From: an uncultured Duncaniella sp.
GTDB lineage: Bacteria > Bacteroidota > Bacteroidia > Bacteroidales > Muribaculaceae
Length of the DNA stretch: 64,000 bases
NCBI GenBank assembly: GCA_910578515.1
Contig: CAJTQR010000003.1
Location: 372,001-436,000 of the forward strand
Reading direction: 5' to 3'
Part shown: positions 7,843 to 16,245 of the stretch, in pieces
How the letters are laid out: every line of letters begins with the position of its first letter
Position numbering within the stretch: the first letter of the stretch is position 1
Made by a program: the position numbers and the translations under genes
Notes under the pieces: generated by a model
Database searches by the model: none
What the model saw: the letters and a program-made list of their open reading frames with translations, nothing else
What the model was told of the DNA's origin: nothing

Positions 7843-9206
7843 AAGAATATACACCCGAATATCTCGCGCACCTGCGCAAAATAATAGAGGACAGAGCCGA
7901 TGAGGCTGCCCGCGATGAACTTGCCGACCTCCACCCCGCCGACATTGCCGAACTCTATCAGGACCTTGACCTTGACGAGGCAGAGTATCTCTATAAACTT
8001 CTCGATGAGGACGCGCAGGCTGACGTGCTCATGGAGCTTGATGAGGATGACCGTGCCAAGCTCCTTTCCAGGATGGATGCGGAGGATATCGCCAAACAAA
8101 TCGAACACCTCGACACTGACGATGCGGTAGATATCATCCAGGAACTTGATGAGGATGAGCGAGATATAATCCTCAGCCATATCGACGACGTGGAGCAGGC
8201 CGGTGATATCATAGACCTTCTGAAATATGACGAGGACACGGCCGGTGGTCTCATGGGTACCGAAATGATTGTGGTCAATGAGAACTGGAGTATGCCGGAG
8301 TGTATCAAGCAGATGCGAATGCAGGCTGAGGATATGGATGAGGTATACTATGTGTATGTGGTGGACAATGAGGAACGTCTGCGTGGCACTTTGCCTTTGA
8401 AAAAGCTAATCACCCATCCCTCGGTGTCGAAAATCAAGCATGTCATGGAGACTGACCCTGTGGCTGTCAAGGCTGACACTCCGATAGATGATGTGGCGCT
8501 CGATTTTGAGAAGTATGACCTTGTGGCGATGCCTGTGATTGACTCGATAGGAAGGTTGCTGGGACGTATCACTGTGGACGACGTGATGGATAAGGTGCGT
8601 GATTCAAGTGAGCGCGACTACCAGTTGGCATCAGGTCTCTCGGGTGATGTGGAGTCGGACGATAAACTTTTTGCCCAGACCAAGGCACGTCTGCCGTGGC
8701 TGCTCATAGGTATGATGGGCGGTCTGTGCAATTCATTTATATTGGGAAAATTCGAAGGGGGATTTGTGATTGACCCCGCTCTCGCACTGTTTATCCCGCT
8801 TATCGGTGGTACGGGCGGTAATGTCGGCACCCAGTCGTCGGCTATTGTGGTGCAGGGTCTTGCCAACGGTTCACTTGACATAAAGAACTCGGGAAGGCAG
8901 TTGCTGCGCGAGCTTGGAGTGGGGCTGCTCAACGGGTGTATCATAGCGCTGCTGGTGTTTGCCTACAATTTCTTCACCATCGGTAAAGGTCATGAAGTGA
9001 CCACGTTTGCGGTATCCATATCACTGTTCTGCGTGGTGATGTTCGCATCGGTTTTCGGAACATTCGTGCCCCTTACCCTTGAAAAGTTGAAAATCGACCC
9101 GGCGCTTGCCACCGGTCCCTTTATCTCCATCACCAACGACATCATCGGCATGCTTATCTATATGGGCATCTCCACCTGGCTCATTATATCTTTCGGTGTC
9201 GGCTGA
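7839..9206 (+). CDS. mgtE: magnesium transporter MgtE
   Basis: 455 aa, normal for the family. The N-terminal superhelical MgtE_N domain (about residues 20-130) is very acidic (LDEDAQADVLMELDEDDRAK and following repeats). Two CBS domains follow (about 135-260), where Mg2+ binding closes the pore when cytoplasmic Mg2+ is high. The C-terminal domain (about 285-455) has five membrane segments with the pore signature GGTGGNVGTQ. MgtE imports Mg2+ through the inner membrane as a homodimer. It is translationally coupled to ksgA by a 4-bp overlap; the pair links ribosome maturation with the ion that stabilises ribosomes. Terminator-like repeats follow in 9221-9312. Confidence 0.95.
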   Translation: MKEYTPEYLAHLRKIIEDRADEAARDELADLHPADIAELYQDLDLDEAEYLYKLLDEDAQADVLMELDEDDRAKLLSRMDAEDIAKQIEHLDTDDAVDIIQELDEDERDIILSHIDDVEQAGDIIDLLKYDEDTAGGLMGTEMIVVNENWSMPECIKQMRMQAEDMDEVYYVYVVDNEERLRGTLPLKKLITHPSVSKIKHVMETDPVAVKADTPIDDVALDFEKYDLVAMPVIDSIGRLLGRITVDDVMDKVRDSSERDYQLASGLSGDVESDDKLFAQTKARLPWLLIGMMGGLCNSFILGKFEGGFVIDPALALFIPLIGGTGGNVGTQSSAIVVQGLANGSLDIKNSGRQLLRELGVGLLNGCIIALLVFAYNFFTIGKGHEVTTFAVSISLFCVVMFASVFGTFVPLTLEKLKIDPALATGPFISITNDIIGMLIYMGISTWLIISFGVG

Positions 9207-9220
9207 CCAAATTGCAATAT

Positions 9221-9312
9221 TTAAAAGAGATTCTCAAAAATTAAAAAGAGACTCTCAAAAAAATTAAAAGGTTACTCTCAAAAATTCCTTACCTATGGAT
9301 TGTTTTTGAGAA
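9221..9312. repeat. three AT-rich direct repeats plus one inverted copy after mgtE
   Basis: Units starting TTAAAAGAGATTCTCAAAAA recur at 9221, 9241 and 9264 with periods of 20-23 nt, each containing a small palindrome such as GAGACTCTC. An inverted TTTTTGAGAA lies at 9303-9312 and can pair with the first unit. The array directly follows the mgtE stop and could be a termination or processing region, or a protein-binding array. No coding potential. Confidence 0.6.
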
Positions 9313-9407
9313 GCCCTTACCGAAATCAATTTAAATTATAAAAATTGTCATGGCAAATCTGATTAGTGCTATTATATTTGCCTGTACATGAAACTATGGT
9401 TATAACG

Positions 9408-9469
9408 CAAAAATAGGCTGTCTCACGACAGCCTATATTCTTTAACCTTAAATCTAATACCATGAAAAC
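9408..9469 (-). ncRNA. putative ~60-nt small RNA
   Basis: On the minus strand a TATATTTG element (9483-9476) predicts a start near 9469. About 30 nt later comes a perfect 10-bp hairpin (9436-9427/9422-9413, loop GTGA) followed by five T residues, an intrinsic terminator. The unpaired 5' part contains TTTTCATGGTATTAGAT, whose complement covers a start-codon context, so base pairing with mRNA translation-initiation regions is conceivable. The -33 region is weak. I recall similar hairpin-plus-leader sequences recurring in Bacteroides intergenic regions, but could not verify this. Read on the plus strand the same bases give only a 15-codon ORF (9462-9509), which I consider a by-product. The rest of 9310-9731 shows nothing further. 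Confidence 0.45.
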
Positions 9470-9731
9470 ACAGTGCAAATATAGTAACTATACTCTTAAA
9501 ACTCTATAGGGAAAGAAAAGTTCACGGAGATTTTCGATTTAACATGTTTTAACAGAACTTCCCGTGAAAATATTGTAATTTAGCGTCACAATCAGTAAAC
9601 ATGATTGATTCGGGCAATGAAACGTATTTTTTTGACTAAATGCTGACTGCTACGGACGGAATAAGAGGTTCAGACAACCCGATAAGGAAAAAGTAATCGA
9701 TTTTAGAAACACATAACATACATTTAATATA

Positions 9732-10448
9732 ATGAGTACCCGCCTATTAGTAATAGATGACGAGGAATCTATCTGTGAAATCCTGAGATATAATCTGTTG
9801 AAAGAAGGATACGAGGTAGATACAGCCAACAGTGCGGAAGAAGCCCTCGACATGGACCTTACACCGTATGACTTGTTCATTGTTGACATAATGATGGAAC
9901 GGTTGAGCGGCTTTGATTTTGCCAAGCGTCTGCGCAATAGTTCAGCAACCGAAGATGTGCCTATTATTTTCTGCTCGGCCCTTACCGATGAGGATGACAC
10001 AGTGATGGGTCTTAATATCGGGGCAGACGATTATATCACCAAGCCCTTCAAGATAAGCGAGGTGCTTGCGAGAGTCAATGCAGTGCTGCGCCGCACCCAG
10101 CTGGCGCGCCGTGTGGCAGCTGCCGCCTCGAACGATGCCCCTGAAATGGAACCCGACATAGAGTACGAGGGACTTAGAATCGACCCGAACGATAAGGTGT
10201 GCTATCTTGACGGTGAAAAAATCTCGCTGACAAAGACAGAGCTTGAAATCCTTTCATTTTTCCTGACTCACCGCAACCGCATCTATTCGCGAGAGGAGAT
10301 AATACGCCATGTGTGGGCGGATGACGTCGTGGTGACAAACCGTACTATCGACACCAATATAACGCGTCTCCGCAAAAAGATTGGGGATTATGGCAACAAT
10401 ATAGTGACGCGTTTAGGGTTTGGTTATGGTTTTAAAGAGAAAGATTAG
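9732..10448 (+). CDS. OmpR/PhoB-family response regulator (RprY-like)
   Basis: 238 aa. The receiver domain (1-120) has acidic pocket D9/D10, phospho-acceptor D52 (LFIVDIMM) and conserved K104 (DYITKPF). The C-terminal winged-helix domain (about 140-236) has LTKTELEILSFFL and the recognition region NRTIDTNITRLRKKIG. It is phosphorylated by the sensor kinase encoded immediately downstream, whose start lies inside this gene. The pair resembles RprY/RprX of Bacteroides in length and architecture, but the target genes cannot be read from the sequence. Confidence 0.92.
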   Translation: MSTRLLVIDDEESICEILRYNLLKEGYEVDTANSAEEALDMDLTPYDLFIVDIMMERLSGFDFAKRLRNSSATEDVPIIFCSALTDEDDTVMGLNIGADDYITKPFKISEVLARVNAVLRRTQLARRVAAAASNDAPEMEPDIEYEGLRIDPNDKVCYLDGEKISLTKTELEILSFFLTHRNRIYSREEIIRHVWADDVVVTNRTIDTNITRLRKKIGDYGNNIVTRLGFGYGFKEKD

Positions 10449-11925
10449 TTTCCTCTGGCAGTTATTTCTTCCCATAGCGATAGGTCTCTGCGTAGTGTTT
10501 GGCGCGATAATATGGTATCAGTACAAACGCGAGGCTGACTACCGTACGGAAATGCTTAACGAGGAGCTTGCGCTGATTGACAACCGTGTTATTGCTGCAT
10601 ATGAGCGCAATGCCAATCTACGTCCGTTCATAAGCTTTATCCAGCAGTTTTTCGAGGGCTCGAAGTTTGACGGTGTGCGCATCAGTGTGTATCAACGTCA
10701 AGGCTATACGGAGCGTCTGGTCTATTCGCTCGGTCTGCCGATACCCTACGACCTCGGAGAGATTAATTTTGAAAAAAGAATCACCGATGAGGATGCCGGA
10801 GACTATGGACTGGGTACCGACACGGAGGAACAGACATATTTCTATTCAAGCACCGGTAGTGCCGATGGTAAGATAGTGGTGCGTACCGCCATGCCGTATA
10901 ATGAGCGCATACATGATGAGCTCGATATCGACTCCACCGTGTGGATAGTCATGGCTGTCAGCTTCCTTGTTACCCTGCTTGTCACCTACTTCTCTTTGCG
11001 CCGCCTCACAAGGAGCGTGACGCTGCTGAAGGATTTCGCTTACCGCGCTACTTCGGGCGGTTACTTTACAGGGCTTGACAAATTCCCCTCCAATGAACTT
11101 GGAGATATATCGCGTGAGATTGTGACTCTGTATCGCCAGCGTGGCACAGCCATAGAGGCGATTAAAAAGGAGCGTAAGGTGGCAATCCATGCCATTGAGG
11201 AGAAGGCGAGGGTGACACGACAGATGACCCAGAACATCAATCATGAAATCAAGACACCTGTGGGTATTATCCGCGGATATCTTGAGTCGATACTCACCGA
11301 CCCCGATATGGATGAGGGCACACGCAAACGTTTTCTTGAGCGCATGCTGGAGAATGTAGAGCGATTGTCGACCCTTCTTAACGATGTCTCCACAATGACG
11401 CGCCTTGAGAACGGCAGCGACAAGATTGCCGTGGAGATGGTGGATATGCACGACCTGGTATATCAGATAGACAACGATATCCCTGCCAATAACCTCGCAG
11501 GCGACATGTCATTCTCGTTCGATGTGCCGATAGGTTGTTGTGTCACTGGCAACTATAGCCTTATCTATGGCATGGTGTGTGGTCTTATCCGAAACTCAGC
11601 AATGCACTCGGGTGGTACGAGCATAAACCTGCGGTTGATATCGGAAAGTGACCGCTATTATGTGTTCTCATTCTACGACGACGGTACCGGCGTGGGTGAG
11701 GAGCATATACCTCACCTCTTTGAACGTTTCTACCGCGTGGATACCGGGCGTTCCCGTAAGATGGGAGGTACCGGTCTCGGTCTGCCGATTGTAAAAAGTA
11801 CTGTCACCTCGATGGGTGGTACAATTTCGGTACACAACCGCTCCACCGGAGGTCTGGAATTTATCTTCACCCTGCCGAAATATGTGGATGAAAATGAATT
11901 CATTGATAATGAGGAGGAGAAATAA
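10426..11925 (+). CDS. membrane-bound sensor histidine kinase (RprX-like)
   Basis: 499 aa from the ATG at 10426; a TTG two codons earlier is possible. Membrane segment about 8-28 (LWQLFLPIAIGLCVVFGAII), a periplasmic sensor region to about 165, second membrane segment about 170-190 (IVMAVSFLVTLLVTYFSL), a HAMP-like linker, the HisKA domain with phospho-acceptor His about 273 (NINHEIKTPVG), and the ATPase domain with N box (GLIRNSAMHS), DDGTGVG and GGTGLGLPIV. The first 23 bp overlap the regulator gene, so both are co-translated. A strong bidirectional terminator follows at 11944-11995. The signal sensed is unknown. Confidence 0.93.
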   Translation: MVLKRKISFLWQLFLPIAIGLCVVFGAIIWYQYKREADYRTEMLNEELALIDNRVIAAYERNANLRPFISFIQQFFEGSKFDGVRISVYQRQGYTERLVYSLGLPIPYDLGEINFEKRITDEDAGDYGLGTDTEEQTYFYSSTGSADGKIVVRTAMPYNERIHDELDIDSTVWIVMAVSFLVTLLVTYFSLRRLTRSVTLLKDFAYRATSGGYFTGLDKFPSNELGDISREIVTLYRQRGTAIEAIKKERKVAIHAIEEKARVTRQMTQNINHEIKTPVGIIRGYLESILTDPDMDEGTRKRFLERMLENVERLSTLLNDVSTMTRLENGSDKIAVEMVDMHDLVYQIDNDIPANNLAGDMSFSFDVPIGCCVTGNYSLIYGMVCGLIRNSAMHSGGTSINLRLISESDRYYVFSFYDDGTGVGEEHIPHLFERFYRVDTGRSRKMGGTGLGLPIVKSTVTSMGGTISVHNRSTGGLEFIFTLPKYVDENEFIDNEEEK

Positions 11926-11943
11926 CTCAATCCGCACATTAAT

Positions 11944-11995
11944 AAAAACATTGCACCCCGAAAGGAATAAAAAACTTTCGGGGTGCAATGTTTTT
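11944..11995. terminator. bidirectional terminator between kinase gene and argH
   Basis: Perfect 21-bp inverted repeat (11944-11964/11975-11995) with A-runs and T-runs at its outer ends, so it works in both directions between convergent genes. Confidence 0.9.
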
Positions 11996-12019
11996 ATCGG
12001 CGGACGGTGAACCGTGGCA

Positions 12020-13312
12020 TTATGCCATCTTATCCATAAGCGATTGGAATTTGAGGGCTATCTGTGGGTTGCAGAGGTTGTTGATTGAGCCTGCGTGGGT
12101 GTGATGAACGCTGCGCACGGGTTTGTATGTGCCGTTCTGCACCTCAAGACCTACCTTCTTGTAGGCTTCGCGGAAAGGCATCCCGGCAAGAACCAGACGG
12201 TTTACCTCCTCGACTGTAAACAGATAATCGTAACGCGAATCCTCAAGTATGTCACGCTTCACTCTGATATGCTGCAGCATGAAGTCGGCCATCTCCAGAC
12301 ACTGGATTATCTCAGTGGTGGCAGGGAAGATGATATCCTTGAGCAGTTGCAGGTCTCGGTTGTAGCCAAGGGGAAGATTGGCGGTGAGAAGCGCAATCTC
12401 ATTCTGGATTGACTGCAAGCGGTTGCACTTGCCGCGCATTATCTCGAATACATCCGGATTCTTCTTGTGAGGCATTATGGAGGAGCCGGTGGTAAGTTCA
12501 TCGGGGAATGAGACAAATCCGAAATTCTGGCACATCCACATGCACACATCCATGGCAAGGTGACCCAGAGTGGAGGCGATGGCGCTGATTGCCATCGAAG
12601 CCGCGCGTTCAGTTTTGCCACGCGACATCTGGGCTGCCACCACATTGTAGTGAAGTGTCTCGAAGTGCAACAACTCAGTGGTCATCTCGCGGTTGAGCGG
12701 GAATGAAGAGCCATAGCCGGCGGCCGAGCCGAGGGGATTCTGATTGGCGATATTGTAGGCAGCCACAAGCATCTGCATGTCATCGACAAGAGACTCAGCG
12801 TAGGCGCCGAACCATAGACCGAATGATGAGGGCATAGCCACCTGCAGGTGAGTATAGCCGGGCATGAGGACATCCTTGTATTCCTCGCTGAGGGTCTGAA
12901 GACGTTTGAACAATTTTTCAACAGCAGCTGCAACATGCTTCAGCTCGTCGCGCATGAAGAGCTTGAGGTCGACGAGTACCTGGTCGTTGCGGGAACGACC
13001 GGAGTGGATTTTCTTACCCACATCCCCGAGTTTGGCAGTGAGCATGAATTCCACCTGCGAGTGTACATCCTCTACCCCTTCCTCAATTCTGAACTCTCCG
13101 CGTTCGATTACATCGGCGATTTCCGAGAGGGCTTTGAGCAGCACATCGAGTTCCTCGGCTGTGAGCAGTCCGATACTCTGAAGCATCTTGATATGAGCCA
13201 TAGAGCCCTGCACGTCATATCGGGCAAGACGCAGGTCAAGTTCCCGGTCATTTCCAACGGTAAATTCTTCGATTATTTTGTCGGGCTCGAAGCCCTTGCT
13301 CCAAAGTTTCAT
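12020..13312 (-). CDS. argH: argininosuccinate lyase
   Basis: 430 aa. It splits argininosuccinate into arginine and fumarate, the last step of arginine synthesis, as a cytoplasmic tetramer of the fumarase/aspartase superfamily. Visible motifs are HSGRSRNDQV (substrate binding), MPGYTHLQ and the flexible catalytic loop TTGSSIMPHKKNPD around residues 272-285. The His in MPHKKNPD, where many bacteria have Gln, is as I remember for Bacteroides homologues. It lies downstream of the other arg genes but is separated from the deacylase gene by 102 bp that contain a TATACTTG element (13375-13368, minus strand), so it may have its own weak promoter. Confidence 0.95.
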   Translation of the reverse strand: MKLWSKGFEPDKIIEEFTVGNDRELDLRLARYDVQGSMAHIKMLQSIGLLTAEELDVLLKALSEIADVIERGEFRIEEGVEDVHSQVEFMLTAKLGDVGKKIHSGRSRNDQVLVDLKLFMRDELKHVAAAVEKLFKRLQTLSEEYKDVLMPGYTHLQVAMPSSFGLWFGAYAESLVDDMQMLVAAYNIANQNPLGSAAGYGSSFPLNREMTTELLHFETLHYNVVAAQMSRGKTERAASMAISAIASTLGHLAMDVCMWMCQNFGFVSFPDELTTGSSIMPHKKNPDVFEIMRGKCNRLQSIQNEIALLTANLPLGYNRDLQLLKDIIFPATTEIIQCLEMADFMLQHIRVKRDILEDSRYDYLFTVEEVNRLVLAGMPFREAYKKVGLEVQNGTYKPVRSVHHTHAGSINNLCNPQIALKFQSLMDKMA

Positions 13313-13414
13313 ATTTTGAACTGATTTTGAGTAGTTGAACTAATAGTGTGTTCAGCTTTTTGACACACAAGTATAATTAAAGAATGTATTGACGGTTTTT
13401 TATGCCGTTGATGT

Positions 13415-14506
13415 TCAGAGCTGATTAACGCGCTTTGCTAACCCTGATAGGATGCTGTGATACATTGGAATTGCCTCCTCGATTTCCGATAGCATTATGA
13501 ATTCGTCGGCCGAATGGCTACGTGACGATTCGCCTGGACCGATTTTGAGCGAGGGGAAATCATACATCAGCGACATGTCGCTGGTGGTGGGGGATACGAA
13601 TGGTTTTAAACCCAATGAAACCACTGTTTCCACCAGCGGATGGGTGTGGTGGATTACCGAAGCCCTTACTCTTGTGGAGCGTGGTGTGAGCTCGCTTTCC
13701 ACCAGGGAGCGCATCAGTTCCACCGTTTCCTCGTTGCTGTAGGCATCGGTGGTGCGGATATCAACCACCCACTTGCATTCATCGGGGATGGCGTTGTGCT
13801 GCCAGCCGGCATTGATTTGGGTGATGTTGACTGAGATATCGCCAAGCACTTCTGATACTTTCGGAAATCGGTAGTTGCGCAGGGTGTCAATGTCGGAGAT
13901 AGCCTTATAGATGGCGTTGACACCTTCGGCGCGCGCTGCATGTCCGGTCACACCTTTGGTCACGCAGTCGAGCACTACAAGCCCTCTCTCAGCTACCGCC
14001 GGCTGCATACCGGTGGGCTCTCCGACTATGGCGCAGGAAATATTGATTCCTTCGGCGGCAATGTGAGGGAGGAACGCACGCATCCCTTTCTCGCCTCCGA
14101 CCTCCTCCTCGGCAGTGATTGCAAGGAGCAGATTGAAGGGAAGGTGATTGGCGTACAGGTCAAGGAACACCCTTATGAGTGATACTGCGGAGGCGCCCGC
14201 ATCATTGCTGCCCAGCCCGAATAGTTTGCCTTCAATCACGACCGCGTCGTGGGGCTCGCGGGTGTAGCTTGCCGCCGGTTTCACGGTGTCGTGATGAGAA
14301 TTGAGTAGCACAGTGGGCTTTGCCGGGTCATAGTGCAGGTTAAGCGCATAGACATTGTTGTGGAGCCTCTTGGGCGCGATACCATTGTCAGTGAGAAAAT
14401 CAAAGATGATATCGGCTGTGGCATCCTCATTACGCGACAATGACGGGGTAGCTATCATATGCCGCAACAATTGTATGTGGGAGGGGAGTTCCATTTCCAA
14501 ATTCAA
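13415..14506 (-). CDS. M20-family deacylase, probable N-succinyl(acetyl)ornithine/citrulline deacylase
   Basis: 363 aa. Metal-dependent M20 hydrolase with metal ligands in NSHHDTV, GSNDAG, AEEEVGG, GEPTG and the C-terminal SRSHSADE; the dimerisation domain is in the middle (VTGHAARAEGV). It lies 2 bp after argB inside the arginine operon. In the Bacteroides pathway the carbamoyltransferase acts on an N-acylated ornithine, so a deacylase must remove the acyl group from the acylated citrulline before argininosuccinate synthase. This gene fills that slot (ArgE role). The succinyl rather than acetyl substrate is inferred from the neighbouring argF'. DapE-like activity is a less likely alternative. 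Confidence 0.88.
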   Translation of the reverse strand: MNLEMELPSHIQLLRHMIATPSLSRNEDATADIIFDFLTDNGIAPKRLHNNVYALNLHYDPAKPTVLLNSHHDTVKPAASYTREPHDAVVIEGKLFGLGSNDAGASAVSLIRVFLDLYANHLPFNLLLAITAEEEVGGEKGMRAFLPHIAAEGINISCAIVGEPTGMQPAVAERGLVVLDCVTKGVTGHAARAEGVNAIYKAISDIDTLRNYRFPKVSEVLGDISVNITQINAGWQHNAIPDECKWVVDIRTTDAYSNEETVELMRSLVESELTPRSTRVRASVIHHTHPLVETVVSLGLKPFVSPTTSDMSLMYDFPSLKIGPGESSRSHSADEFIMLSEIEEAIPMYHSILSGLAKRVNQL

Positions 14507-14508
14507 AC

Positions 14509-15279
14509 TTATTTTGTAATAACTGTGCCTACAGGACGTGTAAGGTTGTCGGAATGCTTGATTGTCACGCTTGCCACACCCTTGTCGATGGCGGCGAAGG
14601 CATTGTCAATCTTCGGAATCATACCCTTGTTGACTACGCCTGACTCGCGCAGTCCCTTATAGATATCAGGCGTGATATGAGGAATAAGGGAGTCGGGGCG
14701 CTCAATATCTTCCATCACTCCGGGCTGCTCAAAGCAGAAGATAAGCTCGGTGGGGGCGATACGCGATGCTCCTATGGCTACCGACGAAGCTATGGTGTCG
14801 GCATTGCAGTTGAGCAGGGTGCCGTTGCCATCGTGGGTGATGGCGCAAAACACCGGAGTGATTCCGGCATCGAGCAGGGAGGCTATCAGGGTATCGTTGA
14901 CATTCTTTGGGTCAATGTCGCCCACATATCCGAAGTCAATAGGCTCCGGATTGCGACGGGTGGCTTTAATCACATTGCCATCGGCGCCGGTCAGACCCAG
15001 CGCATTGCATCCGGCAGCCTGAAGCATGGATACTATGCGCTTGTTTACAAGTCCGGCGTATACCATAGTCACCACATCGAGGGTCTCGCGTGTGGTGACG
15101 CGGCGTCCCTCTATCATAGTGGTGGGAATCTCAAGTTTAGCGCTCATGCGTGTTGCCTCCTTGCCTCCGCCATGCACAAGGATTTTCTTGCCCGGCAGGG
15201 ATGCGAAGTCGGCTATGAAGCGGCCGAGGGCTTCGGGATTGTCAACCACGTTGCCCCCGATTTTCACTACCTTTATCAT
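14509..15279 (-). CDS. argB: N-acylglutamate kinase (acetyl/succinylglutamate kinase)
   Basis: 256 aa. Amino-acid-kinase fold: VVKIGGNVVDN at the start binds ATP phosphates, HGGGKEATRM binds the substrate, and LLNCNADTIASSVA lies in the central core. It phosphorylates N-acylglutamate in the second step of ornithine synthesis. The ATG overlaps the stop of argF' by 4 bp and the stop is 2 bp from the deacylase ATG, so it sits in the middle of a tight operon. As the following enzyme belongs to the succinyl-specific group, the natural substrate may be N-succinylglutamate; this is inference. Confidence 0.93.
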   Translation of the reverse strand: MIKVVKIGGNVVDNPEALGRFIADFASLPGKKILVHGGGKEATRMSAKLEIPTTMIEGRRVTTRETLDVVTMVYAGLVNKRIVSMLQAAGCNALGLTGADGNVIKATRRNPEPIDFGYVGDIDPKNVNDTLIASLLDAGITPVFCAITHDGNGTLLNCNADTIASSVAIGASRIAPTELIFCFEQPGVMEDIERPDSLIPHITPDIYKGLRESGVVNKGMIPKIDNAFAAIDKGVASVTIKHSDNLTRPVGTVITK

Positions 15280-16232
15280 TTCAGACTCTCCAATAAGCGT
15301 TTTATGACAACCTGTGCTGAAATCTCACGGTTGGCAGCTTCAGGAATCACGATGCTGCGTTCCGATTCAATCACATCATCAGTCACAATCATGTTTCGGC
15401 GTACCGGTAGACAGTGCATGAAGAATGCATTGTCGGTGAGCCCCATCTTCTCAGTGTCGACTGTCCATGAACGGTCGGTGCTAAGGACTTTACCGTAGTT
15501 GGGGTCGGCATAGGCTGACCAGTTCTTTGCATACACGAAGTCGGCACCTTCCAGAGCCTTGCGCTGGTCGTACTCCACCTTTGCGTTACCTACAAACTCG
15601 GGTGCGAGCTCATATCCGTGGGGATGAGTTATGACAAACTCGTAGTCGGTGGCGTTCATCCATTCAGCAAAAGAGTTGGGGACTGCCTGAGGTAGCGCAC
15701 GGGGATGAGGAGCCCATGTCATCACCACCTTGGGACGTTCCTTGGTCTTAAATTCCTCAATGGTGATAAGGTCAGCGAAGCTCTGGAGCGGATGACGGGT
15801 CGCAGCTTCCATGCTGAATACGGGGCGTCCGGAATATTTGATGAACTGGTTGATTACACGTTCCTCATAGTCCTCCGCCTTATCTTTCAGTCCGGCAAAT
15901 GAACGGACACCGATTATGTCGCAGTATGAGCCCATGACAGGGATAGCCTCGAGAAGATGCTCAGCCTTGTCGCCATCCATTATTACGCCGCGCTCTGTCT
16001 CCAGTTTCCATGCTCCCTGATTGACATCGAGCACCATGACGTTCATGCCAAGATTCATGGCAGCCTTCTGGGTGCTGAGACGGGTGCGGAGGCTGGAATT
16101 GAAGAAAATCATCAGCAGGGTCTTATTCGTGCCCAAATCGGTAAAGCCGAAACGGTTGTTTTTTACTTCAAGAGCTTCCTTTACGGCGAGGTTGAGGTCG
16201 CCTATATCGTGTACGTTGGTGAAATTACGCAT
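15276..16232 (-). CDS. argF': N-succinylornithine carbamoyltransferase
   Basis: 318 aa. It closely follows the Bacteroides fragilis enzyme from memory along its whole length: FFNSSLRTRLST (carbamoyl-phosphate loop), NQGAWKLETERG, FSMEAATRHPLQSFAD, MTWAPHPRALPQAVPN and the C-terminal HCLPVRRNM. Published work on the acetyl- and succinyl-ornithine enzymes shows that a Glu at the specificity site gives acetyl, and Pro or small residues give succinyl preference. By alignment the residue here is Ala90 (MDGDKAEHLLEAIP), where B. fragilis has Pro90. The absence of Glu supports a succinyl substrate. It uses carbamoyl phosphate to make N-succinylcitrulline. It is the fourth gene after the GNAT-argG-argC-argD part of the operon counted without the first. 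Confidence 0.92.
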   Translation of the reverse strand: MRNFTNVHDIGDLNLAVKEALEVKNNRFGFTDLGTNKTLLMIFFNSSLRTRLSTQKAAMNLGMNVMVLDVNQGAWKLETERGVIMDGDKAEHLLEAIPVMGSYCDIIGVRSFAGLKDKAEDYEERVINQFIKYSGRPVFSMEAATRHPLQSFADLITIEEFKTKERPKVVMTWAPHPRALPQAVPNSFAEWMNATDYEFVITHPHGYELAPEFVGNAKVEYDQRKALEGADFVYAKNWSAYADPNYGKVLSTDRSWTVDTEKMGLTDNAFFMHCLPVRRNMIVTDDVIESERSIVIPEAANREISAQVVIKRLLESLK

Positions 16233-16245
16233 TTTTGATTACTTG

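Noticed and set aside
9221..9284. Short direct repeats considered as a CRISPR array
   Set aside because: Units are contiguous without spacers, AT-rich and only three; no cas genes are nearby.
10846..11451. 201-codon antisense frame inside the kinase gene
   Set aside because: It lies fully inside a conserved kinase with correct domain order and carries no recognisable domain.
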